A program made the position numbers and the translations under genes. The notes below the pieces were generated by a model, which was not told the DNA's origin, searched no databases, and saw nothing but the letters and a program-made list of their open reading frames with translations. From Ferruginibacter sp. (GTDB taxonomy: Bacteria; Bacteroidota; Bacteroidia; Chitinophagales; Chitinophagaceae), in the NCBI RefSeq assembly GCF_028288465.1, contig NZ_JAQBNR010000001.1, positions 62,001-126,000 of the forward strand: a stretch of DNA of 64,000 nt. The letters run 5' to 3'. Shown piece by piece: positions 35,199-44,763 of this stretch (the stretch's first letter is position 1; every line of letters begins with the position of its first letter).

Positions 35199-35211
35199 AA
35201 AATTATATTTC

Positions 35212-35241
35212 AATTCGTGTAATTCGTGCTCAAAATTCGTG
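35212..35241 (+). repeat. array of three AATTCGTG motifs, right of the GxxExxY gene
   Basis: AATTCGTG occurs at 35212-35219, 35221-35228 and 35234-35241. It is the inverse complement of the left array at 34762-34812. The array lies between dtd and the GxxExxY start. Confidence 0.7.
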
Positions 35242-35257
35242 CTTATAGAATTGGTGT

Positions 35258-35710
35258 TTATTCCTTCTGCTTCGAATCAATCCAAATGGTAACCGGTCCA
35301 TCATTCACAAGTGCTACTTTCATATCTGCACCAAATACGCCGGTAAATATTTTCTTCTCCAGGTCATTTTGCAATTGTTGAATCATCTTTTCGTACACAG
35401 GTATTGCAACAACAGACTTACTGGCACGGATATACGAAGGACGGTTTCCTTTCTTGGTATTGGCGTGTAAGGTAAACTGGCTCACCAACAAAATGTCGCC
35501 ACCAGTTTCTTTCAACGATAAATTGGGCACTTTATCTGCATCATCAAAAATGCGCAGGTTTACAATTTTATTGCTTAGCCAAACGATGTCATCTGCTGTG
35601 TCGGCATCTTCAATACCCAGCAATACCAGCAAACCATTGCCAATACTGGATTTCAGCTCTTCATCAATTGTTACTCCCGCTGTAGTTACTCTTTGTATTA
35701 ATGCTCTCAT
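35258..35710 (-). CDS. dtd: D-aminoacyl-tRNA deacylase
   Basis: 150 residues. Dtd removes D-amino acids (and glycine) mischarged on tRNA. The family motifs are visible: SQFTLHANTKKGNRPSY (the SQFTL active-site Thr region) and VNDGPVTIWIDS, which corresponds to the Gly-cisPro (NxGPVT) motif. The N-terminus MRALIQRV is the standard start. Length is normal. It is first in a minus-strand run with the GxxExxY gene and the MazG-like gene, and divergent from nrdJ. A TATCTTTA just upstream is a candidate -7 element. Confidence 0.95.
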   Translation of the reverse strand: MRALIQRVTTAGVTIDEELKSSIGNGLLVLLGIEDADTADDIVWLSNKIVNLRIFDDADKVPNLSLKETGGDILLVSQFTLHANTKKGNRPSYIRASKSVVAIPVYEKMIQQLQNDLEKKIFTGVFGADMKVALVNDGPVTIWIDSKQKE

Positions 35711-36078
35711 GCAATAAAGATAACGACAGTTTTATTTTTGTGGCAGCGTTAGTTATGCAAAAGTTTTTGACTGTAAAAAACAGTTAAGAAAACTTATTGG
35801 TTCTGTTACTTAATGTAAAATTGCCAGATCATAAAATACAAGTTGATATGATGCAGCTGATATAGTATTTTAAACAGAATTGTAAAAAAAATATCCGGAG
35901 CGATATGATGAAAATCATATCGACGACCTGTAATATCCTGTGCGCTTGTAATAGAAAAATTTATCCACCCTATTTGTGCACAGGTGTTGATATTTACCCT
36001 TTTGTTTGTTCAGCTACAACAAATATTTTCGTTATCCGTCGTTAACATTTCAATAACCCATCAACAAGTTTCTTTATC
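35711..36078. other. 368-base divergent region between dtd and nrdJ
   Basis: No coding frame that I can support. It contains a perfect hairpin (35901-35922), a DnaA-box-like TTATCCACC (35961-35969), the palindrome TGTGCACA (35975-35982), and a candidate nrdJ promoter, TTTG (35973-35976) with TACCCTTTTG 18 bases later (35995-36004). No recognisable B12-box or NrdR-box is seen. Confidence 0.5.
35901..35922. other. perfect hairpin with GAAA tetraloop upstream of nrdJ
   Basis: CGATATGAT (35901-35909) / ATCATATCG (35914-35922), a 9-bp perfect stem closing a GAAA loop, with no T-run on either side. It lies upstream of the candidate nrdJ promoter, so it is more likely a protein-binding site or part of another transcript than a leader structure. 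Confidence 0.5.
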
Positions 36079-39000
36079 ATGCCTGCACAGTATATAAGCA
36101 ATCCCGGCCTCACTTTCAGTCGCCAGTTTACAAAAGAAGGAGTTTCACCATACGATATGTTTGAATACGATTACCGCACTTCGGTAATTAAAAATCCTTC
36201 AGGCGAAATTGTCTTTCAGATGGATAATGTGGAAGTACCAAAACAGTGGAGCCAGATTGCTACAGATATCCTGGCACAAAAATATTTCAGAAAAGCAGGT
36301 GTGCCACAGGCAGATGGAAGTGTAGGCCGGGAAACTACTGTTAAACAGGTGGCACACCGCATGGCGCATTGCTGGCGTGTTTGGGGCGAACGCTACAATT
36401 ATTTTGCTACAGATGATGCGGCACAAATATTTTATGATGAACTCGTTTATTCCATATTGAACCAGGCCTGCGTGCCCAACAGCCCGCAATGGTTTAATAC
36501 CGGCCTGCATGAAGTGTACGGCATTACCGGTAAACCACAGGGCCATTATTATGTAGACCCTGTTGATGATAAATTGAAAAAATCAACCTCTGCTTACGAA
36601 CGTCCGCAACCACATGCCTGCTTTATTTTAAGCGTGGATGATGACCTGGTGAATGAAGGCGGCATCATGGATTTGTGGGTAAGAGAAGCAAGGATATTTA
36701 AATACGGCAGCGGAGTTGGAACCAATTACAGCAGCATTCGCGGTGAAGGTGAAAAATTGAGTGGTGGCGGCACATCCAGCGGGTTGATGAGTTTTTTAAA
36801 AATTGGAGACCGTGCTGCAGGCGCCATCAAAAGCGGAGGCACCACCCGTCGTGCGGCCAAGATGGTTTGTTTGGATTTAGACCATCCAGAAATTGAAAAT
36901 TTTGTAAACTGGAAAGTAGGAGAGGAAGATAAAGTGGCTGCATTAATCGCCGCTGGATATCCAAGCGATTATGAAGGCGAGGCATACAAAACAGTAAGTG
37001 GGCAAAACAGTAATAACTCTGTTCGCATACCCAATTCCTTTTTTAAAACACTGGATAAAAATGGGGAATGGGAATTGAAAGGAAGAAGTGATGGCAGGAC
37101 AATGAAGAGAGTAAAAGCGGCAGATTTGTGGAGTCAGATTACCCATGCTGCCTGGAAATGTGCTGACCCTGGAACACAATACGATACAACCATTAACGAA
37201 TGGCACACCTGCCCTGAAGGCGGCCCGATAAGAGCAAGTAATCCATGCAGTGAATATATGTTTTTGGATAACACAGCTTGCAATTTAGCCTCCGTAAACT
37301 TGCGTCGTTTTTTTGAAGAAAGCGATAATAGTTTTGATGTGGCCGGTTTTGAATACACTTGCAGGTTGTGGACAGTGGTACTGGAAATATCTGTTTTAAT
37401 GGCGCAGTTTCCATCAAAGGAAGTGGCGCAACTAAGTTACGATTACAGAACATTGGGATTGGGCTATGCCAACCTCGGCAGTATGCTGATGGTGAGCGGT
37501 ATTCCTTATGACAGTGAAGAAGCCAGGGGCATTGCAGGCGCTATCACAGCGATCATGACCGGCGTTGCATATACAACATCCGCAGAGATGGCGGGCTTTT
37601 TAGGCGCCTTTGCCCGGTATGAGGAAAATAGAAAACACATGTTGCGTGTAATGCGTAACCACCGTGCCGCAGCGTATGACGCACAGGAAGCCTACGAAGG
37701 CATTGAAATAAAACCACAGGGTATTAACGCAAAATATTGTCCTGATTATTTATTAACTGCCGCCATTAAAGCCTGGGATGAAGCAGTACAGCTGGGAGAA
37801 AAAAATGGTTACCGCAATGCCCAAACAACCGTAATTGCACCAACAGGAACTATTGGTTTGGTGATGGATTGCGATACCACTGGCGTAGAGCCAGATTTTG
37901 CTTTGGTGAAATTTAAAAAATTAAGCGGTGGCGGTTATTTTAAGATCATCAATCAAAGCGTACCGGCTGCTCTGCGTAATTTAAAGTATACTGAGAAGCA
38001 ACTGGAAGAAATAGTAAATTATGCAAAAGGGCACGCTACCCTGGAAGGAGCGCCTTTCATCAATACTCAAACATTACTGGCAAAAGGTTTGACAAAAGAA
38101 GAGTTGTCAAAAGTAGAAGCGTCTTTAGGCAGCGCTTTTGAAATTGGCTTTGTGTTTAACGTATACACTTTTGGAGAAGCCACCTTACAACGGTTGGGCT
38201 TTACGGCTGACCAGTATTTTGATTTTGAATGGAGCCTGCTGGAGGCATTGGGATATACGGACGAACAAATTGAAGCCGCCAATATTTTTGTATGCGGCAC
38301 CATGACTGTTGAAGGTGCACCTTATTTAAAAGAAGAGCACCTGGCGGTGTTTGATTGTGCTAATAAATGCGGACAAAAAGGCGAACGTTTTATACATGCG
38401 CATGGCCACATCCGGATGATGGCCGCGGCACAACCTTTTCTGAGCGGGGCTATCAGCAAAACCATTAACCTGCCCAACGAAGCAACGGTAGAAGAAATTG
38501 CAGACTGCTATCGCATGAGCTGGGAGCTTGGTTTAAAAGCCAATGCGCTCTACAGGGATGGTTCTAAATTATCACAACCACTCAGCAACAAATCGGATAA
38601 AAAGAAAAAAACTTCCGGCGAAACTGAAACACCATTAACTGGAGAGGAAAACAATATTGAATCAACCGCAAGCCATCACAGCCAGATTGTTGACATGAGT
38701 AAACTAACTGTTGACGAGTTGCTGGATGAAGTAAGCAAACGCATGCAGAACAGTCCGGATACAGTGTTGAAGAGTAAGCTGGCAAAAATTGTTGAGCGTA
38801 AAAAACTACCGGCCAAGCGCAGGGGCTTTACGCAAAAGGCAAAAATAAACGGGCAGGCATTGTTCCTGCGCACAGGCGAATATGGTGACGGAACCGTAGG
38901 AGAAATATTTATCGATATGGCAAAAGAAGGCGCTACAGTACGTAGTATGCTCAACTGTTTTGCTATTGCTATTTCTATCGGTTTGCAATATGGTGTGCCG

Positions 39001-39462
39001 CTGGATGAGTTTGTAGAAAAATTTGTATTTACGCGTTTTGAACCTGCCGGTATGGTAGATCACCCGAACATCAAGAGCACTACCTCCATCATGGATTTCA
39101 TCTTCCGCTCGCTGGCGTTTGAATACCTTGGCCGCACAGACCTGGTGCATGTGCTGGATAAACCGGAAGTCGAAAACCTGGGCAATAGCAGCTGGGATGA
39201 AACAACGCCAACCATTGGCGAAAGAAAGCCAGAACTGAGTGAGGTAAGGGTAATGGGCGCCGCCGCCTCTTCTTCGCCCGCAGGCAACATTAATTCCGCT
39301 GCTGTTAAAGCGCAGTATGCTGCAGGCAATGACGGTACACAAAATTATATGAAGAGTATGCAGAGCGATGCGCCCTCCTGCAACACCTGCGGCCACATCA
39401 CCATCCGCAGCGGTACCTGTTACAAATGTCTAAACTGCGGTAACAGTATGGGATGCAGTTAA
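36079..39462 (+). CDS. nrdJ: vitamin B12-dependent (class II) ribonucleotide reductase
   Basis: 1127 residues. Makes dNTPs from NTPs or NDPs using adenosylcobalamin to generate the thiyl radical, independent of oxygen. The N-terminal ATP-cone-like part is short. The barrel includes [18 protein letters not shown], the [20 protein letters not shown] active-site loop, and [21 protein letters not shown] low-complexity linker (about residues 835-865, rich in K, T and E) separates the barrel from the C-terminal module, which ends in a Cys-rich tail [17 protein letters not shown] plus [10 protein letters not shown], used to re-reduce the active site. Divergent from dtd, single gene, followed by a terminator. 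Confidence 0.95.
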   Translation: MPAQYISNPGLTFSRQFTKEGVSPYDMFEYDYRTSVIKNPSGEIVFQMDNVEVPKQWSQIATDILAQKYFRKAGVPQADGSVGRETTVKQVAHRMAHCWRVWGERYNYFATDDAAQIFYDELVYSILNQACVPNSPQWFNTGLHEVYGITGKPQGHYYVDPVDDKLKKSTSAYERPQPHACFILSVDDDLVNEGGIMDLWVREARIFKYGSGVGTNYSSIRGEGEKLSGGGTSSGLMSFLKIGDRAAGAIKSGGTTRRAAKMVCLDLDHPEIENFVNWKVGEEDKVAALIAAGYPSDYEGEAYKTVSGQNSNNSVRIPNSFFKTLDKNGEWELKGRSDGRTMKRVKAADLWSQITHAAWKCADPGTQYDTTINEWHTCPEGGPIRASNPCSEYMFLDNTACNLASVNLRRFFEESDNSFDVAGFEYTCRLWTVVLEISVLMAQFPSKEVAQLSYDYRTLGLGYANLGSMLMVSGIPYDSEEARGIAGAITAIMTGVAYTTSAEMAGFLGAFARYEENRKHMLRVMRNHRAAAYDAQEAYEGIEIKPQGINAKYCPDYLLTAAIKAWDEAVQLGEKNGYRNAQTTVIAPTGTIGLVMDCDTTGVEPDFALVKFKKLSGGGYFKIINQSVPAALRNLKYTEKQLEEIVNYAKGHATLEGAPFINTQTLLAKGLTKEELSKVEASLGSAFEIGFVFNVYTFGEATLQRLGFTADQYFDFEWSLLEALGYTDEQIEAANIFVCGTMTVEGAPYLKEEHLAVFDCANKCGQKGERFIHAHGHIRMMAAAQPFLSGAISKTINLPNEATVEEIADCYRMSWELGLKANALYRDGSKLSQPLSNKSDKKKKTSGETETPLTGEENNIESTASHHSQIVDMSKLTVDELLDEVSKRMQNSPDTVLKSKLAKIVERKKLPAKRRGFTQKAKINGQALFLRTGEYGDGTVGEIFIDMAKEGATVRSMLNCFAIAISIGLQYGVPLDEFVEKFVFTRFEPAGMVDHPNIKSTTSIMDFIFRSLAFEYLGRTDLVHVLDKPEVENLGNSSWDETTPTIGERKPELSEVRVMGAAASSSPAGNINSAAVKAQYAAGNDGTQNYMKSMQSDAPSCNTCGHITIRSGTCYKCLNCGNSMGCS

Positions 39463-39494
39463 TAAGTTACTTTTTGGGGAAGTAGATATTACAG

Positions 39495-39520
39495 CGCCAC
39501 TCAATTGAGTGGCGTTTGTA
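39495..39520 (+). terminator. nrdJ terminator
   Basis: Perfect 20-base palindrome CGCCACTCAATTGAGTGGCG (39495-39514) followed by TTTGTATTTT, 33 bases after the nrdJ stop. Confidence 0.8.
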
Positions 39521-39570
39521 TTTTACTGTCCGGGATATGCCGCTTTATCGTACTGTATTGGCGTCGCAGC

Positions 39571-39594
39571 GCCGATAGGAGCTATCGGCTTTTG
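39571..39594. repeat. second hairpin after nrdJ, possibly a dispersed palindrome
   Basis: GCCGATAG (39571-39578) / CTATCGGC (39582-39589), loop GAG, then TTTTG. Just before it GGCG..GCGCC forms a smaller overlapping palindrome. It could act as a backup terminator or be a dispersed repeat unit. Confidence 0.4.
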
Positions 39595-39605
39595 TAAAGT
39601 TGTTT

Positions 39606-39831
39606 TTATTGAGCTTTGACTTCCTGGTTATTATTGTCAGCTTTGTAGACTAAATAATATGTCTTGATATATGAGGCAAATTGCTTTTTAATAAGAGCTT
39701 CAATATTCTTTTACCGATCACCTTCTTTTCAATTTGATATCCATAGGTTTTACCTTGCCGGTTTGTTTTATTCAGCTGTGTATATTGACAGATAACACCC
39801 GGCCTGTAAAAGCGGCAAATTGATCGGGAAC
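39606..39831 (-). pseudogene. decayed gene remnant with at least two frameshifts
   Basis: On the minus strand the gap between nrdJ and lpxD reads as protein only if frames are changed: DQFAAFTGRVLSVNIHS, then YTQLNKTNRQGKTYGYQIEK onwards to VIGKR, then EALIKKQFASYIKTYYLVYK to a TAA at 39608-39606. The composition is protein-like, and each piece ends where the next frame takes over. I do not recognise the family. The whole 427-base gap (39463-39889) otherwise holds only the two hairpins after nrdJ. Confidence 0.45.
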
Positions 39832-39889
39832 AATTTAGAAAATAAGCGATACTTTTTAAAAGCTATGAAGTAAAAGCAAAGGGCCAATA

Positions 39890-40927
39890 TTATCCTTGCT
39901 TTATCTCAGTTTCCTTTTGTGTCTTCTCAAGTTTATCAACCCGTTGTACCAATGCATCCAGGTTACGGAAGTGGATATATGATTTGCGGTATTTGTTGGC
40001 ATCAAATGCCGGAGAACCCATAAAGACTTCACCTTTTTTGGTGATGCTTTTTGAAATGCCGGATTGTGCAGTGATAATGGTATTGTCTGCAACAGTCAGA
40101 TGCCCAACAATACCAACCTGCCCGCTGAACATACAATTCTTTCCAATTTTAGTTGAGCCGGCTACTACACCGTGCGCAGCAAAGTAAGTATTCTCTCCAA
40201 TCTCCACATTGTGGGCAATGTGAATGAGGTTATCAAATTTTACTCCTTTACGTAAAATGGTAGAACCCAAAGTGGCTCTGTCGATAGCGCAGTTGGCACC
40301 AATTTCTACATCATCTTCAATTACAACGTTGCCTATTTGCGGTACTTTTTTATTATCACTTTCTGGATTGAACCTGAAGCCATCGCTACCGATGACGGTG
40401 CCCGAATGGATAATACAGTTTTTACCAATCTGAGTTTCAGAATAAATTTTCACGCCGGCAAACAGCGTGGTGTTATCACCAATTACGGCGTTGTCGCCGA
40501 TGTATACCTGCGGGTAAATTTTTACATTGTTACCGATGATGGCATTTTCGCCTACAAAGGCAAATTCACCTGCGTATATATCCGAACCAACGGTAGCACT
40601 CTCTGAAATAAAAGATAATTTGGAAATGCCTTTTTTATTCAGCTTTACTTCATTGTACATCTCCAGTAATTTGGAAAAGGCATCTTCTGCTTTTTCTACT
40701 CTTATTAAAGTGGCCGTTACCGGAGCCGTTAAAACAAAATCTTTATTAATGATAACGATGGAAGCTTGTGTGCCATACAAATATTGCGTGTACAACGGAT
40801 TGCTGAGAAATGAAATGGAACCAGGAATACCATCTTCTATTTTTGATAATTTGCTTACGCTAACATCAGCGTTTCCTTCAATTTGTCCGTTTAACAGACC
40901 GGCTATTTGTGTGGCAGTAAATTGCAT
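39890..40927 (-). CDS. lpxD: UDP-3-O-acylglucosamine N-acyltransferase
   Basis: 345 residues. Third step of lipid A synthesis: transfers a 3-hydroxyacyl chain from acyl-ACP to the 2-amino group of UDP-3-O-acyl-glucosamine. The N-terminal uridine-binding domain (residues 1-100) includes [11 protein letters not shown]. Then comes a left-handed beta-helix of hexapeptide repeats (from about 105 to 310; for example [20 protein letters not shown]). The catalytic His region is [20 protein letters not shown]. Last of a minus-strand run with the desaturase and LpxL-type gene. TACCTTTA about 25 bases upstream may give it its own promoter. Confidence 0.93.
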   Translation of the reverse strand: MQFTATQIAGLLNGQIEGNADVSVSKLSKIEDGIPGSISFLSNPLYTQYLYGTQASIVIINKDFVLTAPVTATLIRVEKAEDAFSKLLEMYNEVKLNKKGISKLSFISESATVGSDIYAGEFAFVGENAIIGNNVKIYPQVYIGDNAVIGDNTTLFAGVKIYSETQIGKNCIIHSGTVIGSDGFRFNPESDNKKVPQIGNVVIEDDVEIGANCAIDRATLGSTILRKGVKFDNLIHIAHNVEIGENTYFAAHGVVAGSTKIGKNCMFSGQVGIVGHLTVADNTIITAQSGISKSITKKGEVFMGSPAFDANKYRKSYIHFRNLDALVQRVDKLEKTQKETEIKQG

Positions 40928-40996
40928 GGCAATAATTATTTTAGGTATTGATTAAAGGTAGCAGCTTATAAACAATTCAGCAATAAAAAGGCATTG

Positions 40997-41995
40997 TTAA
41001 GCGTGCATTTTCTGGAGACCTTTTACACCAATCATCTGGTTGCTTTCCTGGTCCCAGACCTTTAATTTGAAACACGCATTCATGTCTTTTGGTGTGAGCC
41101 TGGTTATTTTGCAATTTTGTAATTCTTCAAAATGTTTCATCACTTCGGGTAAACGGTAAAAAGGTATTTTTGAATTCAGGTGGTGTATATGGTGATAACC
41201 TATATTGCCCGTAAACCATTCCATCACCGGGCTCATCTTCATAAAGCTGGATGATTCCAGAGCTGCTTTTTCGTATACCCAGTTTTTATTTTCGTAAAAC
41301 TCTACTCCCGGAAAATTATGTTGCGCATAAAATAAATAGGCGCCCATACCAAAGGCAATAATAAAAGGAAGAAAAAACATAAAAAACCAGGCCTGCCAGC
41401 CAATAAATACAAATAAGCAAACAGCTACAGTAAAATGTAGTACTAATGCAATCAGGCTATCGTAGTGTTTTCGTGGGTTGCTGATGAATGAACGCAAACA
41501 CATCCCAATAATAAACATGGAAAAATAGCCCAGCGCAATGGTAATGGGGTGGCGGACTGCCAGGTAAATAAATTTTTGAGCCGCAGACATCTCAAGGTAT
41601 TTTTTTCGTGTAACAATGGGATACGAGCCAATGCTTGCGCTGAACAATTTTGAATTGTGATTATGATGATGATCATGCGATCTTTTCCAGATACTTGTGG
41701 GCGACAGCATATACATACCAAAAACAGTCATGATAGCATCAGCTATTTTAGAATGCGTAAGGATGGTGTGATGTTGGTGATCGTGATAGATGATAAACAT
41801 CCGTATCAGCAATAAACCGGCTAATACACTGCATAGTAATTTAAAAATTATTACCGGGGCAACTAAAGTGCCCGCCAGTGAGAGTATTAATAAAGAAAGC
41901 GTGGAAATAGTATGGAACCAGCTTCTGGATCTTATTTCTTTCGCAAATGGCTTAGTCGCTAATATCAGGTTTTTCCCCAGGAGCATTGTGGACAT
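40997..41995 (-). CDS. membrane fatty acid desaturase family protein
   Basis: 332 residues, integral membrane di-iron enzyme. The three histidine boxes are clear: HDHQHH (residues 71-76), HDHHHN (about 106-111) and HHIHH (about 273-277). Hydrophobic segments lie between the boxes, as in acyl-lipid desaturases. It could introduce a double bond or hydroxyl into acyl chains, or act on carotenoids or sphingolipids; the substrate cannot be read from sequence. It lies between an LpxL-type acyltransferase (29 bases upstream) and lpxD (69 bases downstream), which suggests a link to envelope lipids. Confidence 0.85.
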   Translation of the reverse strand: MSTMLLGKNLILATKPFAKEIRSRSWFHTISTLSLLILSLAGTLVAPVIIFKLLCSVLAGLLLIRMFIIYHDHQHHTILTHSKIADAIMTVFGMYMLSPTSIWKRSHDHHHNHNSKLFSASIGSYPIVTRKKYLEMSAAQKFIYLAVRHPITIALGYFSMFIIGMCLRSFISNPRKHYDSLIALVLHFTVAVCLFVFIGWQAWFFMFFLPFIIAFGMGAYLFYAQHNFPGVEFYENKNWVYEKAALESSSFMKMSPVMEWFTGNIGYHHIHHLNSKIPFYRLPEVMKHFEELQNCKITRLTPKDMNACFKLKVWDQESNQMIGVKGLQKMHA

Positions 41996-42024
41996 TTAGA
42001 AAGTAAAGATAACTTATTTCAATT

Positions 42025-42897
42025 TCAAATACGTTTGTGCTTCCATCTTTTATGCGCCCATAGCCATGTTTCGGGCTGCGAGCGGATGTCTGCTTCCAGT
42101 TTTTTTGTATGCAATTCTGTGATATTACCTTCAGCATCAGCATATGGCGGCGATTGTAATAGCTCCGCCGTTAAGGTATAATAACCTCTTGTTAATCTTT
42201 TCACAGAAACGAAAACGATCGGGTATTTTACCTTTTTCGCTATCTTTTCGGTACCCATAAATACGGGAGTATCCTGCTGTAAAAAATTCATCCAGTGTGC
42301 GGTGGTTGGGTTGGGCGACTGATCTGCAATAAAAGCAGTGGCAGTAAGCTGGCTTCGGTTTTTTACAATATCCCTGAAGGTTTCTTTCATAGGTATCAGT
42401 CTTGTGCCAAACCTTTCCCGCATCCTGCAAATAAGACCATTAAAGTATTTGTTCGCCAGCGGGTGGTAAATTACGTACAACTGATGTTTACAACAAAGAC
42501 TAAATGTGTTACCCGCCCACTCCCAGTTACCATTATGCCCCATTACTATAATGATGCTTTTATTTTCCTCAGCCAGGCCATTAAACAAGAGTGCTGCTGC
42601 AGGATCCAGGCTACAATGCTTCAACATTTTTTCCGGACTTATGGAAAGGGTTTTAAAAGTTTCCAGCACCAGATCGCAGAAATAGCGAAAGAATTTTTTT
42701 TCCAGCACCAATATTTCGGCTGGTGTTTTTTGTGGAAATGAATTGGTAAGGTTTGTACGCACTACTGCTTTACGGTAGCCAACTACATAATATAAAAAAA
42801 GGTACAAGCCATCGGAAATAACATAGAGCAGCCGGAATGGCAGCACGGATAAAAGATAAATAAAAGGCAGTGTTAAGTAATAGATGAGTGCAGACAA
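42025..42897 (-). CDS. lysophospholipid/lipid A acyltransferase (LpxL/HtrB family)
   Basis: 290 residues, inner-membrane acyltransferase that adds a secondary acyl chain to lipid A. An N-terminal hydrophobic anchor (residues 4-38) is followed by the catalytic HxxxxE motif in MGHNGNWEWAGN, with YHPLANKYFNGLICRMRERF and FIADQSPNPTTAHWMNFLQQ further on, typical of the family. The start is a TTG at 42897; the anchor begins right behind it, and no ATG lies upstream within the gap. First gene of the run with the desaturase and lpxD. Confidence 0.9.
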   Translation of the reverse strand: MSALIYYLTLPFIYLLSVLPFRLLYVISDGLYLFLYYVVGYRKAVVRTNLTNSFPQKTPAEILVLEKKFFRYFCDLVLETFKTLSISPEKMLKHCSLDPAAALLFNGLAEENKSIIIVMGHNGNWEWAGNTFSLCCKHQLYVIYHPLANKYFNGLICRMRERFGTRLIPMKETFRDIVKNRSQLTATAFIADQSPNPTTAHWMNFLQQDTPVFMGTEKIAKKVKYPIVFVSVKRLTRGYYTLTAELLQSPPYADAEGNITELHTKKLEADIRSQPETWLWAHKRWKHKRI

Positions 42898-43282
42898 GGA
42901 GTAAATAATTTGAGCGAAATTAAAATTATCCGGTGATTAATTCCTGCTGTTAACAAAATCTTTCAGGTAACAGCTTCATTAAACGCAGGGTAAAAACAAC
43001 TACCATATCGTCAATTGCCGTAATCTTTGCAAGCCTGTTTTCCCTGAAGGTATAAGCCCGGTAACATGCTATCTGCGTTTGATAGATTTGGTATCCCGTA
43101 ACCTGATTTTCAACTAAATTTTTCCACAATGGTATCATGCCCGCTGCCTGGGCGTGATGCTTAACTGTGGGTTTTTAAAATAGGTATTCATTGGTTATAA
43201 AGATGACGTTTATATTTTTTAATTGTTGTAAAAACAGTTTGCGGCTAAAAATCTGTTATGATTTATACAATATCTTTACTAC
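42898..43282. other. 385-base gap between the LpxL-type gene and the YcxB-like gene
   Basis: It contains one short minus-strand frame (42950-43138, listed separately) and AT-rich DNA. TATCTTTA at 43271-43278 is a candidate -7 element for the YcxB-like gene, but it lies only 4 bases ahead of that ATG. I see no repeat or RNA gene. Confidence 0.5.
42950..43138 (-). CDS. possible small protein of unknown function
   Basis: 62 codons from an ATG, reading MIPLWKNLVENQVTGYQIYQ at the start and ending LPERFC. The middle (RAYTFRENRLAKITAIDDMV) looks protein-like. There is no clear ribosome-binding site, promoter or family. It may equally be a remnant. Confidence 0.3.
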   Translation of the reverse strand: MIPLWKNLVENQVTGYQIYQTQIACYRAYTFRENRLAKITAIDDMVVVFTLRLMKLLPERFC

Positions 43283-43759
43283 ATGACTTCAACATTTTTT
43301 ACATATAATAAGGGTAAAGTTATTCAGGCTTTGCGGTATCATTTTATTACCCGTAAGGAAATAAAAATCATGATGATCCTCGTGAATGTATTTGCCATTG
43401 TAGCGGCGGCTTTGTTCTTCATGAAAGAGGTATCAGCAGTATCGTTTTTATTAAGCTCTTTTTTATGGTTTGCATTGATGATCTCGTTTTGGTTTCTACT
43501 GCCACTAATCATTTACAAAAAGTCTGATACTTTTAAGGATAAGTTTAAGGCTACGCTGGGAGCTGAGAACTTTACTATTGAAAATGAAAGAGGAAGCCGC
43601 AAGTGGCCATGGACCGCCTTTACGACCAGTATGGAAAGCCCGCATTTCTTTCATTTGTATTTTGATACCCGCTCTTTTTTTATAATTCCGAAAGATGCTT
43701 TTAAAGCTGAAGATTTACACGAAGCAAGAAGAATATTGTCAACAAAAATCCGCCATTAA
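43283..43759 (+). CDS. YcxB-like membrane protein
   Basis: 158 residues. Two transmembrane segments (about 31-48 and 55-78) are followed by a cytosolic beta-rich part with FTIENERGSRKWPWTAFTTS and FFIIPKDAF, the arrangement of the YcxB-like family (PF14317). The function of that family is unknown. The stop is separated by one base from the stop of the convergent GNAT gene. Confidence 0.7.
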   Translation: MTSTFFTYNKGKVIQALRYHFITRKEIKIMMILVNVFAIVAAALFFMKEVSAVSFLLSSFLWFALMISFWFLLPLIIYKKSDTFKDKFKATLGAENFTIENERGSRKWPWTAFTTSMESPHFFHLYFDTRSFFIIPKDAFKAEDLHEARRILSTKIRH

Positions 43760-43760
43760 T

Positions 43761-44192
43761 TTACATCAGTATTTTTTCCATTACATGATGTTTGGTTTTT
43801 ACTTCTTCAAATTGTTCCCCTTTAACAGTGTAGCCAAATTTTTCGTAAAAACCGATTGCTGTGTCACGCGCGTGCATAGTTAATATTTTGTAACCTTTAT
43901 CGCGGGCGATATTTTCAGCAAAACTCATCATCGATTCACCAATACCCTTTCCCTGCAAGTTTTTTTGCACTGCCATTTGTCTTAGTCTTATACGCCGTTC
44001 ATCTAACCGGGTTAAAATACAGCAACCCAATATTTCTTCTTCATCAAATGCTGCAATTAGTATGTCGTTTTTTTCGGCGTCAAGTTCCTCTTTAGTGAAT
44101 GATAACCCAAGCGGTTTGCGTAATACTTCCAACCGCAGCTTCACCATTTGCTGGTATGCTTTGCTACCGTGATCAATTTGTTTTAAGGCCAT
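43761..44192 (-). CDS. GNAT family N-acetyltransferase
   Basis: 143 residues from the ATG at 44192; the longer TTG frame from 44252 adds an unlikely N-terminus. The acetyl-CoA binding motif is RQMAVQKNLQGKGIGESMMS (Q/RxxGxG/A). ITMHARDTAIGFYEKFGYTV-like residues (LTMHARDTAIGFYEKFGYTV) form the final strands. The substrate is unknown. Convergent with the YcxB-like gene and divergent from acpP. Confidence 0.85.
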   Translation of the reverse strand: MALKQIDHGSKAYQQMVKLRLEVLRKPLGLSFTKEELDAEKNDILIAAFDEEEILGCCILTRLDERRIRLRQMAVQKNLQGKGIGESMMSFAENIARDKGYKILTMHARDTAIGFYEKFGYTVKGEQFEEVKTKHHVMEKILM

Positions 44193-44433
44193 AACAATCG
44201 TTTTTTTGGTTTCTGACGTTTCATATCGGGTAGCAGGGAGTACAATATACAAACTTTTTTATTTACCGGAGGGTCACTCAACATTTGGCAGAAGCAATAA
44301 ATCAATCCGCTTAATCATGAAAAAGAAGAGACCGAAAATATATTTGTTGGTTTCAACTATCAACAGCAATTTTGCCTATTACAAAACTGTTCAGGTGGCA
44401 TAAAAGGGGCTAGTTTGGCTTTATTTATATTTC

Positions 44434-44463
44434 TTTGTATTTATTGCAAAAAGTATATTTTTG
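44434..44463 (+). promoter_or_regulatory. acpP-fabF promoter
   Basis: TTTG (44434-44437), 18-base spacer, TATTTTTG (44456-44463): a good match to the Bacteroidota TTTG / TAnnTTTG pattern. Transcription would start near 44470, giving a leader of about 20 bases. Confidence 0.65.
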
Positions 44464-44490
44464 CACCTGATTAACTAAATAATTACTACC

Positions 44491-44727
44491 ATGTCAGACA
44501 TTGCAACAAGAGTAAAGAAAATAATTGTTGACAAATTAGGTGTTGATGAAGCTGAGGTTACTCCGGAAGCTTCTTTCACAAATGATTTAGGTGCCGATAG
44601 TTTGGACACCGTTGAATTGATCATGGAATTTGAAAAAGAATTCAACATTTCAATTCCTGATGAACAAGCTGAAACCATCACCACTGTTGGTCAGGCTGTA
44701 ACTTACCTGGAAGAACACGCCAAGTAA
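44491..44727 (+). CDS. acpP: acyl carrier protein
   Basis: 78 residues, acidic four-helix protein that carries growing acyl chains on a phosphopantetheine arm. The attachment site is S37 in [15 protein letters not shown]. Directly upstream of fabF (36 bases), the usual acpP-fabF pair. It supplies acyl-ACP to fatty acid and lipid A enzymes, including LpxD encoded 4 kb away. Confidence 0.97.
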   Translation: MSDIATRVKKIIVDKLGVDEAEVTPEASFTNDLGADSLDTVELIMEFEKEFNISIPDEQAETITTVGQAVTYLEEHAK

Positions 44728-44763
44728 TCTTCATCTCTTTTTTAATTATCGCAGGCAAATTTT

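Noticed and set aside
35711-36078. Cobalamin riboswitch upstream of nrdJ
   Set aside because: No B12-box consensus is seen; only a simple hairpin lies there.
38806-39396. 196-codon minus-strand frame inside nrdJ
   Set aside because: Antisense to the conserved C-terminal module of nrdJ; no family resemblance.
44206-44403. 65-codon plus-strand frame before acpP
   Set aside because: Overlaps the GNAT start region, and the inner ATG version has no ribosome site or family; not convincing.
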